From Hondaea fermentalgiana (Eukaryota; Sar; Bigyra; Thraustochytrida; Thraustochytriidae), in contig NPFB01000071.1 in NCBI GenBank assembly GCA_014084085.1, positions 1 through 40,349 of the forward strand: a DNA stretch of 40,349 nucleotides, in the 5' to 3' direction. Under the pieces are notes generated by a model. That model saw only the letters and a program-made list of their open reading frames with translations, searched no databases and had not been told where the DNA came from. Positions 17,887 to 30,400 of this stretch are shown here, one piece after another. The position numbers were made by a program, and so were the translations under genes. The first letter of the stretch is position 1. Each line of letters begins with the position of its first letter.

Positions 17887-18412
17887 GACTAGCAGTAGCC
17901 GGGGTGGTTAGGTGAGTTGCCAGTTGGTGCAAAGATCCTACTTGCAGCGGCGGCCAGTATAGTCACCTCAGGCCGCGGCTTTAGGCGACTTGCGCGCCGT
18001 TATTCTCACTTGTGGTGCGGCCCAGGGCCAGCCACGCCAAGCTACTACTACTCCTACTAGGCCGAGGCAACGTGAAGGCACGAGGCAAGGCGGCCTGCCA
18101 GCAAGCACGCAAGCCTCGATCGGCGCGGCGCGGTCGGGCTTCGAGGCGGAGGCGGTCGGGCTCCGCGAAAGCGAGCGACTCGCTCGAGCGGCCGCGGCCG
18201 AGCACCGGCTGCGCGCGGAAAAGAGGGAGAAGAGAATCCATCCATCGACATCGTCGTCGACGACGTTTGGCGAGCCAAAGCGACGCCGAAGCGACGTCGC
18301 GGGCGGAAGCGCGGGCGGAGGTCGCACGCGCCCTTGGCGGCTTCGTGTACCGCCGTCGACGGCCCGAGAAGCGCAAGCTCCCTCCCTCCCTTTCCTCCCT
18401 CGGCGCGCGAGG

Positions 18413-21400
18413 ATGAAGCGGCGGAGGTCCAAGGCTGCGAACGGGGCCAGGGCGAGCCGCAACCAAGAGCCCACGCAGGCCCGAGACCCTAACAAGGAGC
18501 AGGCAAGCGAAGGCATGGTGAGCGCCTACGTGGAGGGCGACAAAATTGACGAGGCATGGAACTGGTCGCTCTCCACGGATGCTGAGATCCAGCGCGCGCT
18601 CACCGACTTTGTCGTCCTGGGCGTCCGTGCTGACGGCTCGAGGGACTTTGTGGCGCTCAAGGAGCTTGATGATAAGGAGTCCTCTCACTTTGAGAGGTTT
18701 TGCGCGTACGGAAAACTCGTACTGGAACCCGCTGGCGTACGCTCCGGACCTCCTCGGGAAGGCGTGTCTGCCCATGCCGTCGCGATGGCGGAAGCTCAGT
18801 ACCAGACGCGAGAAGTCATCACGCTCGAGAACGCGCACAGAATTCTTGACGGTCTTCTTTCGGAACGAGAAAGCGAACCATTTAATTCGCCTGTGGATGC
18901 TGAGGCCCTCGGACTCGTGGACTACCATACCGTCATCAAAGAACCCATGGATCTTGGAACAATTAAAAGCGGCCTCGATAACGGTGAATACAGACCCGAG
19001 TTCATGCCGCTCCCTGGCGATAGCAATGGGGAATCGACCGACTCCGCATCACGGGCAGGTCAATCAACGCCCTTGCCCTCTCAGCATAGCAAAGGAAAGC
19101 AAAAGAAAAAAGGTGGTGGAAAGAAGAAGGGCCAACGAATGGACCAGACGCCTGCAGCTTCGACCAACCAGGAAGCTCCTGTTGCCGTGGACACAGGCAT
19201 GGCAGCATGGGTGGACGCGGAAAAGCTCAATAACCACCTCAAGCTAGTCTTCAGCAATTGCGTTGCTTACAACAAGAGTGACTCCCCCATCGTTGCATCT
19301 GCGCGATACATGATGGAGCGTCGTTCGAGATTGTGGTACCGGCACGGATCGAAAACTGCCGTCACGATTGACCGAAAGGGAAATTCGCTCACGAATTCAA
19401 AAATCGCCGAAATGCACGGCGCCGCTGCACAGGCAGTTGCCAACCTTGCTCCCGCGGATCCGTCGGACCTCGTGCAAAAGGTTTACATCTCCAACGTCGT
19501 TGATTACATGGTGGAGTTCGGCATGGGTGGCGCCAGCTCTTCGTTGTGGATCGTTGCAGAAGCTCGCGTACCTCCTAATGTAGCGAAACAGTCTTCCGGA
19601 CGCCGTGGGCGCGGGTCCTCTTCATCATCATCCAGCGCGAATCACGCGCATGCCGCCAGAAAGGACGCACGCACTTTCTACTATCGCATCGCCTGCGTTT
19701 CTTACATCAATGACTACGTGCCCAAGGTCGAGCCATCGCCATCGTATGCATACTTTGCAGAGCGCACGCTCTCGAACTTTCATTTTTGCGCTCGTCTGGT
19801 GCATGAGCTTCGGGCTCGTTTGCAGCTTCAGCAGCAAGAGGCAATCGTGGCGAGTCAGGAGAGCCCGAGCAAAACTCTTTTACGAGTCGCACTCTGGTGT
19901 TCAGAGATTGGCGCTCCGCTGCGCCCTTCAAGTGTCTCTTTTCTTCGAACAAACGGTACTTTCATTGAAGAGCAAATTTCATCGGTGAGTCCACATTTGA
20001 CCAAGGCCTTTGGGGTGGTCGATTTTCTTTTGCAACTTCCTTCCCTCGACGACGCGTATCTAGCCGGCCTGTTCCCGGTTCCCGAGCCACCCGCCATCTC
20101 ACCACCGCAACCCTTTGAAGAAGCTTCCCTTTTGGAAGCTGCTCCTTCCCCCACAAGCCAAACACTTTTATCCGCGCCCAAGACGGCGGATCTCCCTGAT
20201 GCTGCTGCAGCCGACCAATCCGTCTCGAAAGCCATGAACAGCACCGTAGACGTAGACGGCGACGTGGACATGGCTCAGGCCTCAAACGCGGCAGGAGACG
20301 AAGGAAAAACCAAAGCTCTCGATCAACGAGATATAACCCGTGTACAACGCGAAGCTGACGGCGCAGGGATAGCGCAAGGAAAAGAGGTTGACATCTCAGC
20401 CCTGCGAACGGAGCCCGCGCGAGCCTATGCCCTACCTAAACCTCAACCTTTTCACGTCCTTGTGGACCCTGTGAAGAGCGCCAGAGCCCTCACGGGGTCT
20501 CCAGTGATGCAAGGCTGCCAAGATACAAGCTTGGCTTCGAGTTCGGCACAAGACTCTTTGCGTACCTCGCTTCGGGGTGAGGGCTTGCTTGGAATGCGCG
20601 TGGAAATGCTTTGGCCTGACGACGGCATTTGGTACCCAGCAACAGTTGTTCGATACAGGCCCAAGACGGAGATGCATCTTTTGCAGTACGACGACCAAAA
20701 TGCACTCGAGTGGTGCGACCTGAACTCGGGAAGCAACGTGGAAACGACGTGGCGCCGGTTGACCACTCAAGACAAGCTATCGTACGATACCGCCGCACTC
20801 GATGACCGTGTTGTTGTCATTCCTTGCAAGCATGGACCTATCGAGCAGGTGGTGGTGCCGCCAAGCTTACTGGGCCCACTCACACGGGTATATACCTTTT
20901 TCCAGTGCTTCGCGGACCAACTCGGTTGGAGCATTCGACCATTTTCACTTTCTGAATTCGCAGCAGCGATTATGGCGAAGACAATTCGCTCTGACCGCAA
21001 GCGCGAAGCTGAAGCGATTGCATCCGAACTTTTGGTGTGCGTCAATCTGGAGCTCATCAATTTGGTTATGACCGAGAACGGACAGTCCTCTGAGGCCTTT
21101 GCGTTGTTTAAACGATCCCATAAGGACGCGGACGTGCCTGTGCCAGAAACACTGCTTCCTCCCACATCTCGCGACGAAGGCTCGGTCGTACGCTGGGCGT
21201 TTGACCAGGTCGGGCGTGCTGTGCAGGATATCCCAATCCTCTCTCTCATGGAGCGCGACAAAAATTCTTCTCGGTTCGAAGAAGGTGCAAGCTGGCAACT
21301 GTTCAAAAGGGAAGTGCATGGGATGCTACGAGACCCAGCCTGGTTCGCGACCCGTGCCAACTTCCTTGAAAGCCTTTGTCGCTTTTACGTTGAGGTTATC

Positions 21401-24400
21401 CAATGGCAACCGCAGGCTGCACCGCGTCTCCAGGGCGTCCCGATCAACCTTTACACTGTCTATTCGCTCGTCAAGTCTCGCGGCGGCTTTCGCGTCATCG
21501 AGAGTCGCCAGTCCTCGGAAGAGATTTGGCATCAAATCGCAGCGCAGGTCCCGGACTATTTCGAGGAGGAAGTTGACGAGGAGGTATTAGGCCGCGACCT
21601 TCGCGACATTTACACACGCTATCTTCTTCTGTATGAGCGCGCGTACATGGGACGCGCGGCTCATGCTCGCCAGAGAATGGGCTCCAAGATTCTGCTTCGC
21701 AACGGCGAATTCGCCGAGGGCGCCGCCATCGGGCTCTCCCTTGCTGGGCCTGATCCATTAGCCGGTCTTCCTCCGCGGCCTAAGCGGAGCAAAGCACGCA
21801 AACGCGTCTCGGCTACAGACGGTGGCTTGGAAGATGATGCCGAGGACGCACAAGGCGAAGAAGCTGCAGAAGGTGCTCCTTCGGTTTCTGTGCAAAATGT
21901 GAAGAAGACTTCCGCATATCATTTATTTGCGAGAGAACAGTGGGATAAGAGCATGAGCTTCACCGAGTGCGCGCGTCTTGTGAGCGACCGATGGAGGGAG
22001 ATGTCGCCCGAAGAAAAGGCTATTTATTCAGAAAAGGCAGCACTCATCGATCAAGAGAACGCCAAAATAAAGGTTGTCACCCGCAAGCCAGGCAAGAAGA
22101 AGAAGGTCAAGGTGAACGCGGGGCGCAAAAAGCGCGTCAAGCTTCGGAAAAAGGGCCGCACCGCCTTTACTTTTTTCGTCAGCGAGGAACTCAAAGGCGC
22201 GCACCAGGAGCCTATTGATGGCGAAAAAGATCGATCGATCGTGAAGAGCGTTTTCACCGAAATTGCCAAGCAAGCTGCCGACAAGTGGAAACGCATGTCA
22301 GCGGAGGAGCGCGCCCCATATCAAGAGCTTGCGCAGGAAGATGCCATTGTGGTCGCCGAGGCTCGGCGCCGTCACGAGGCTCAGCAAGCGGCAATCAGCC
22401 AGGGAAGTGCGTCTTCGAACGCCGCTTCTGGACCAGAGAATCAGTTACCTCCAGGGGCGTCGAGGTCTTCTGATGTAGCTGCGGACCCTCCAAACCGAAC
22501 TGCAAATGTAGCAGGAGCGTTCACTCGCGAGGGGCCCAAGGCACATCCTGGAGGCTCGGAAGACGTTTTTAATGTTCGCCCGGCACGTGTGGGGCTTAAC
22601 TTCCTGTCTATCAATGATTGGACGTGGCAAGAGTTTCTTGTCGAGGTGTTTTGCAGGCTGGAGGGTGTCGAGAATCCGCATAGTGCGGTGGCTAGCCGTC
22701 AAAATGGTCCGGAAGAAGCAAGCGAAGAAAAGACGGGCGGGCCTCGAAAGGATGGTGCTGCCGAGGCCGAGGTTGACGCCGGGGCGACTTCGGTGCCAGG
22801 TTCTTCGGGTGAGGACAAGCCAGCTTCACCTAGTACCCATGAACCGACCGCCGCGATGCAAAGAATCAAAGCCCTTCGTGACCTCGCGCAAGCGGCGGAC
22901 GACGACGTGGGCAACTACGATTTGAAGGACGAGGAGGCGAAGGAAGATGATTTTTGGAAGATCGAACCGAGTACAGAAGGTGCTGCGAGCGTCAACGAGA
23001 CTAGAGACGAAGATGATGAAGGCGAGGATGACGGGGGTGGGGATGGAGTTGCCGAAGAGTGCGAGCGCTTAATCGAAGTTCTCATGGCGCACCCTTTGGC
23101 CTCTCCGTTCACTGAGCCAATTGATCTCTCCCAACCGGGTATGCGCAACTACACGAAGACAGTATCGGAGCCCATTTCCCTCAGTGAAATTCTTGAGCGC
23201 CTACGAGCAGGGTTTTACCACTCTGATACGGTTCTGGAGCTCGAGGCTTTTGCGATGGATCTTCGCATGGTGTGGGCAAACGCCAAGGCTTTCCACAAAC
23301 CTGGCTCTGAGTTGCACGAGGATGCATTACATCTCGAAGCTCTCTGCGCGGAGCGGCTCGACGGCATCTTCGAAATGGACGCTCTTGTTGAGGGTCCACG
23401 CGAGGGAATGGCCGCTGCCTGCGCAGAACGAGTGCTTCGAGCATCAGATGCGACTCTTCGTGCACACTACGAAGGCATCCTCAGCAAGTTCCCTGTCTCA
23501 CACGGGCCAGGCCCGAGGGGTTCCAAGAGATCCCCGCAGGAAGAGCTCAAACGCCTACGTCTCCGCTACCCTCGCAAAGTTGTCGGACAATACGCGCTCG
23601 ACAAGCTCATGAAGGAGCCTTTTGCAGAGCCTTTCCTAGAACCAGTTGACACGTCCCTTCCAGGTCTCGAGGATTATGACGAAGTGATCACAAAACCCTT
23701 GGACCTCGGAACTATTGCAGAAAGACTCCGCAGTGGACATTATGACTTTTATGCTTCCATTGACAAGTCTTCGCTTGCGCCAAAATTTCTGCGCGATGTC
23801 AAGCGTGTCTTTTCAAATTGTGTAGATTACAACGGGGCGAGCTCGGAAATCGGCAAAGCCGCACGCAAGCTCTCCAGCTCCTTCGAAAAGACTCTCACAG
23901 TCGGAACTGCTCCAGGATACTCGGATGCGGAAACGATGCCCACCATCGGTTCGCGGCAGATGATTTCGGCAACGGGAGAAGTTCGTCGACCTGTTCAGCG
24001 CATTCCAATTGGCATCTATGCCGATATGGACAATGCCGCTCAAGTTCATACAAATACCGCGCCAGAGAAGACTCTTGAGCCCCGCGGCGGAGCTGATGAC
24101 GCGCGAGACATGCGCTCGCGGCCAAAGACGAGCGACGACGTCTCTGTGGAAGATGACTCATTGACGGTCCAGAGTACCGCGGTGCCTGAATCGAAGGCCG
24201 CCGATGATGATGATGCAAAACAAATTTCGTCCGCTGCCTTGCCACATGTGATCCAAGATGCCAACGTCGCGGGACACAGCGACGATGTTTCGGCAGCGGG
24301 CGCGACAACCTCTGCGAATGAACCTTCGCAAAGTCGAAGCCCCCTCCCTACTGACACATCAGCAGACGATGGGGTGGATATTGCGCCACAGCGCGAGTCT

Positions 24401-27400
24401 CTCCCAGGTGTTTGCGGCCGAATTCTGACGAATCTCGAGTCGAGTTCAGGGTTTGCTGCAGCGGTAGCCGCGTCTAGTTCTCTGCGAGAGGACGTGTCGG
24501 CCATCCGTACCAAGCTTGAGAGTGGCGATTTTAGTCTAAATGAGAGTGGCGAGATCGGAAACGAGTTCGCAAAGCAAGTGCGAACGCTACTTTCGACCAT
24601 GACAGATGCAACTGCCGGGTCTGAGGAGCAAGCAAAGAGCGTCGCGGCCTGCGCGGAGACCTTTGAGCAGCAGTACGCTCTCGGTCTCCGAGATCACGCC
24701 ACAAGCAAGTGGGCGTGGGTCGGCGAAAAGATCCTTTGGCTCGATGTGCGGATTCAGCCTCCTACGATCAAGTCTGCGCAAATTCAGGATTACTACGCGC
24801 TGCCAAAGTACCGGTACAAGCACATGCGCTCAAAGACGGACTTTCATCGCCTTCGCGTGCAGGTAGAAGCCGAACCAAGCATGATGCCCTTGAATCTTTG
24901 GACCGATCAGACGATGGCGCATCGAGTCACAAAGGGCATTGGCTCGTATGCGAACACATACGGATTTCATTGGACCTTTGTTGCGGATGTGGAAGGTTCG
25001 GGGGCCATGATGAAGGCCAACGAAGTTACTGAGCTTGGTCTCGAGGACGATCCGGCAGATGACCTCTTGGTTGACGACGACGATGACGACGACGATGACG
25101 ATGATAACGGCAATGGCGGCGAGGACGACGGCGAGGATGACGATGGCAACGAGGACGAGGACGATGACGAGGATGACGATGTTGACGAAGCACGCGTTCG
25201 AGAAGTTGCCTCTGCCATGGAAAAGGATGAAAGTACAAAGACAAGCAGTAGTGCAAACGGCGATATGCGCTCCGGACTTAAAGATGCAGGAAGCACAGAG
25301 TCCGCTATGAAGCTTGTCCCCGAGGTTCTCGAGTTTTGGAAACCTGAGGAAATCCCTGCATCAGAACGCATGCTCGCGACCAAGGACCTTTTGGCTGAAA
25401 TTCTTGATGTGGACTATGCCGCACTCGCGCCGCACGTCAAGTTGGCGATTCTCGAACGGCTCTGCGAGCAAGTAGTGAATGCTTTTCCGGTGCGTATTGG
25501 AATCGCTATGGCTCTTGGTGTGCGTAAGCCTCCCGATCAATTCGACCTTGGCCCAAAAGAAGAGCCAGACTTGTTATTGCGTGGTCGCCGTATTGGCCCG
25601 TACGCAAATCGAAGGGGCCCAGGAAGACCGCGGAAGAAGGCTTTTGCCAGTGATGATCTAGATAGCGCGGAGGATGAGAACTTCGTGTCCGCAGCAACGC
25701 CCGCACTCGGCAGCGCTGCTACGCGGCGAAGGACGAGAGGAAAGCGAGTCAAGTACCACGAGGTGGAAGAGGTGGACGAAGAAGAGGAGGAGGAGGCGGA
25801 AGAGGAAAACAACGGGCATGATGGCGGCGACGTGGACGCAGAGGACAAGAGTGTAGTGGCGGCATCGAGTCGCGCTTCCCTCAAAGGATCTTCAAAACCA
25901 CGACGCGGGCGCCCTGCAAAACGTGCGCAAGCGACACCCCAACGCACGCCTGCGAAACGAGGAAAGGCGCGTGCACGCAAAAGTAGCGGTGCAGCTTCAG
26001 CACCTCCTGCGCGACGATCGAGAAGCCGTGCTGCCACTAACTACGCGGAGAGTGACTCTGACGCAGAGCAAAACCCTCTTGAAGAAGACGACATTGATGA
26101 GAATGATGGCGATTTCGCCACACCTTCACGGAGGCAGTCGGGACGCAATCGTCGAAAAACGGAGCATTTCGTAGCAGAGCCGCATCGATACTCACGATCT
26201 TCCTCACGGCAGCAGACTTCGCGTATGTCAACTCGCGCGACTCGCAGCGCGAGCGCACGAAAAGCCACGGAGCCACAACGCGAAACTCGTGGTCGCAAAC
26301 GTGGTCGTCCGGCTGCTGATGCTCCTGCTAACGCTGGCTTGACCAATCGAAACGACGATGATGACAATGATGATGATGATGATGATGATGATGATAACGC
26401 AGGCAACAACAATAACAACAACGATCGAGCTGCAAACGAGGTTGAGGAAACCGAAGATCAGGACGTTGACATGGCTGACGACATTGATGCCGAAACTTTG
26501 AACGCTGTCCAGAAGAAGGAAAAGCTCAAGGCAATCATGGACGCCTATGTCACGCAGGAGAGCTCTTCTCTGCTCCGCTCAGAATTTGACATGGAGCTTG
26601 CTGCATGGAGGGAGTCTTCTCCTGTTGTCAAAGCCGCTCCTTTCAATCCCGAGCGCGCCGCAGTTAGTGAGAGGCCAATGCAAAGTCCTCGCGGATCAGC
26701 TCCCGCCGTGAAGGCAACCGAAGGCCCAAGCGTGAATGGAATGGACGCTGCGTCTTTGCAAGCTCCTACGAAAACTGTGGATCTTGTAGGGGACGTCGGT
26801 TCTAAATTGGCAACGAGTGCCCCGGCATCTCCAAGCGAAACAACTCACGGTGTTTCTACAGAGAAGCCTTGTGCGGCGGAATCGACTCCTTCACCGGCGC
26901 CGTCAGCGTCTCAACATCCGAATCAGGCTGTAAAGACCCCCGCGCCCCTGAAACGCAGTGCAAGCCAGGCAACGAGCGCGAGTCGTCACAGCAAGGCTGG
27001 TGGGGCTGATGGTGCTGCTGTGGAGGACAATAGCGGCCTTAGCCAGCATATTCGAGCGCCTGCGGATCCTTTTGCAGTCTCTATTGCTGAATGCAAGAAA
27101 AGGTTTGGGCAGCTCATAAAGGATCGATCGAGCCAGCCCTTTCGCGAGCCGGTCGACACGTCTGCTGCCGGTTTTGAGAGGTACAGCAAGTTCGTATCGC
27201 GACCGATGGATCTCGAGACAATTCGAGCGCGGCTTGAAAAAGGTGATTACGATGCTCTGACCACCGAAGGCAAGCCCATCGTTGGCTCCTCGTTTCTCAA
27301 AGATTGCGAGCTCGTTTTTGCAAACGCCGCGCGCTTCTTCGCACCTGGGTCCAAAACGATGAAGCAGGCAGCAAGATGCGAGGCGAAGCTGAACGAGCTC

Positions 27401-30400
27401 CTGGGTATCAAGGATACTCCGCACGCTGTGCAAGGGATTGCCAAGGCTCTTCACATGCTTCGTTATCAGCGAGGCTGCCTCGAGCTGCTCGACGATATTT
27501 TTGCAGAGCATGCGGCAATCGTTCAGCGCCTTGGGGACCTTACCCCTCGCGAGCAAGCTGCATACGTTCGTGCACTCGGCAAGGAGAACCTGAATTTTGA
27601 TACAGTGCGCACAGAGCTTGTGAACGGGAGCTATGAGCGCGAGGCGGAAGCCGCATTTCGTCGCGCAATGCGCAAAGGGTCTGGCGGAGTTGCCAATCCA
27701 AAGCAGCGAGGCCTTGGCTTTGGGCGAGACATGCGTGCTGTGATGATGGCCTACCGCGCAGTGTTCGACCCGGTATCTGCAGAGGCCGAACAAATCACAG
27801 CTCTCATGGTATCTTTCGAGCGTCGCTACGCAGTAGTTCTCCGGGAGCACACGGTTGCCCGTATGACATGGCTCGGTGAGCGCATTTTCGTCGCGCACGC
27901 CTCGCGTTTGCTAGTACCTGCTCTGGTGGCTGGGTCCGCGTACTCAAACAACTCTCTGGCATTCCGCGTGCTCTTGCAAACTAGCGCTTCGAGCACAACA
28001 GAACGGCCCATGTGTTTGTGGACAACGAGTACGCGTCGCGACTACGAGAGGGAACACGGTCGGACGGGAGGGCACAATCGTTCTGCCAAGCAACGTTCAC
28101 GAGCTGCCCTCGACGTCTCAACACTGCCGCGATCGATGTATGGCGTCCATTGGGTGTTTGCAGAGGACGTGGAGACCGTCACGAAACTGGAGTCTCGGCT
28201 TTTGGAGACCTCTGCCAAGGCGGTGCGAGTGCAGAAGCGCGTTGCAAGCGTGATCGCAGCTCAGCTTCGCGAAGACGTGCAGCAGCTCGAAGGAAGACGA
28301 AAGCAAGTTCTTGACGCTGAAAAGAAGGAGGGGCAGCAACTGCGCCGCAACTTGCAGCAGAATTCAAGTCTGAGCAATGGCGAAGGCGCTGCAGCTCGGC
28401 GACACGCCAAGGACCTTACCAAACTTGAGGGTGATGTTGCTGTAGGAGATCGCGCTGGAGCATCGAGCCTTATCGATGTGATCCCGATTTCCGACATCCG
28501 TCGCGAGGGCCCTACAGAATTGGACCCTGCGCCTCTTCGTGCTTTTGAGAAGGAATTGTATGCTCTGCTACGACCCAAGCGGGCACCGCAGCTCGCAGAT
28601 GAGCTCAAGGTCGAGGATGTGGATAGTGCTGTGGGCCCACTCGAGGCGGAAAGCTCACTGTGCCCGCGCTTCAGCCCGCTTGGGCTTGATCGGCATGGCA
28701 GTGCGTATTGGTATTTTCAGAACAACAGTACGAGCGTCATTGAGAGCGACGCTGGTTCATTTGTGTTTGTGTCCCTGTCTGAGACCGCCCAGAGCGATCT
28801 CGAGGTAGAACTCTCTTCTCTGGGCCCTCGGCGCCTAAAACCCAGTTTTGGGGGCAAATTGGGCGAACATACCGCTTGGCTCGCTTATGCTGGGCGCGCA
28901 CAAATCGAGTCCCTGCTCGCTGCTCTTCACAGAGGTACAGAGGAGGAACAGAACACTTATGCGAAACTTGTTTCTCACTACAGCACACTCGTTTCGTCTT
29001 GGCGGCGCTCTGGAAGCGAGTTTTTGTGGACGCCGCTCACCCAGTCTCGCGCCGAGAGAGAACGCGTGCACACGTTTGAGCTCACGATAGGCCCAGAAAC
29101 TACGGTGTGTCTCGCCCGCACACCTCTTGCTTTTGGCGGAGCAAGCTTTATCGTGGACATTCGACAACACAAAGTACAACAACAATCGCTCGAGACCGAA
29201 ATCTTGGAGCAAGGAAACGAAGCGCCCTCATTGCCAAGACTACCATTGCGTGTTGGGGACGTTTTGCTCAGCGTCGGCGCAACGTCATGCGTGGGGCTCG
29301 GACCTCAGGAGGTCGCAGCTGGGTGGATGGCAAATCTTCGGGGAACCCAAGGTTCGCTGACGGTGACTGTGTATCGTCCTCGCCCCGAAGCCGCTCAGCA
29401 GGCCATGTCATTCTGTCGAGACGGCGATATTGCCGTGGCCCACCATGCACCGCAGCAACTTGTTGCGCGAGTCATGCCTCTCGCGGTGCCAACACACTCG
29501 ACAATGGTAGATCTTGTTCTCGCGCTTGAAGCGCACCTATGGTCCATGGGGGCTGCAGAGCCGCGCATTCTCAGCGCTGTGGAAGAGTGGCGCTGGCTTC
29601 ACAACTGGGGCCAGTGGAAATGGCCGTCGAGGCGAGTGCAGTGGCACCGCCGTGTATCGGACCTGGGCGAGGACATCGACGCTGGGAAAACACGCGGGCG
29701 GGACGCGACCGCCCTTGTGGCTGCCGCACTCCGATCCGTGTGCCGCGCCTATGTATCGACTATGCCGCCAGTGTACCTTTACATTGCGAACGAGGATCAG
29801 GAGGGTTTCGACGCGGCTTCGGAGTCACTGTTGCGTAGGAGCCAACGACTCTCCATCCGCGAGTTGGACTATAGTCGGCCCGCTTTCAAGATATCAAGTG
29901 CAATCTATGGCTTGCCAGTTGAGGCAGAGTGGCTTCGTGAATTGCATACTGTGCACTCACTCTCGCACTTGGCGCTCTTGGCATCGTGGTTGTATATCGA
30001 GGCTGTCGCGCGCTTCACATCGGCAACATTGGTGGCCAATCTGTCCCAAGCGCGAGCTGTGCAATTCGAGCGTCTGAAAACAAGTCTTGCACGCAAGACT
30101 CGTCGACAGCGCATTGGCCAGCCGCAAGCGTGGCATCGCCTGCGAAAGATGCAAGTTGCAATTCAAACAAAGCTCCGCGAGGCCCTTACCCCGCAGGAGC
30201 TCGCGCAGGTGAAAGATGTAGAGAGTGGCCTGCCATTGCTTCCGGGGACCGGTCTCCCGCCACCGCGCAAAAGCGAAGAGGATGTTCAGGACTCGAACGT
30301 TGCGCCATCATCATCTTCCGCACCAGAAGTGCGAGCGGCAGCAGCAGCGGCAGCTCGCGTCGAGGAGACCGGGGTCCGCAAGATTGGTGCAAAACAGAAA

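Larger units (their letters stand above)
16708..18412. promoter_or_regulatory. 1.7-kb divergent intergenic region rich in TAGGCCTA palindromes
   Basis: The region separates the minus-strand DLEC1-like gene from the plus-strand giant chromatin gene and must hold both promoters. It contains five exact TAGGCCTA octamers (16910, 16920, 17464, 17810, 17879), near copies (TAGGCCTT at 16930) and a T5G9 tract (17068-17081). The right 420 bp (from 17990) are GC-rich and open in frame with the giant gene but contain no in-frame ATG. A 64-codon ATG frame at 17242-17436 is basic and unrecognised, and I do not call it a gene. Confidence 0.55.

Noticed and set aside
25070..25195. Repetitive GACGAC/GATGAC stretch considered as a CRISPR or tandem-repeat array
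   Set aside because: It is an in-frame Asp/Glu-coding low-complexity run inside the giant gene, with no spacer structure.
26903..27898. 331-codon open frame on the minus strand
   Set aside because: It lies fully antisense to bromodomain-coding sequence of the giant gene, shows no family motif, and its length is explained by the codon bias of the sense gene.
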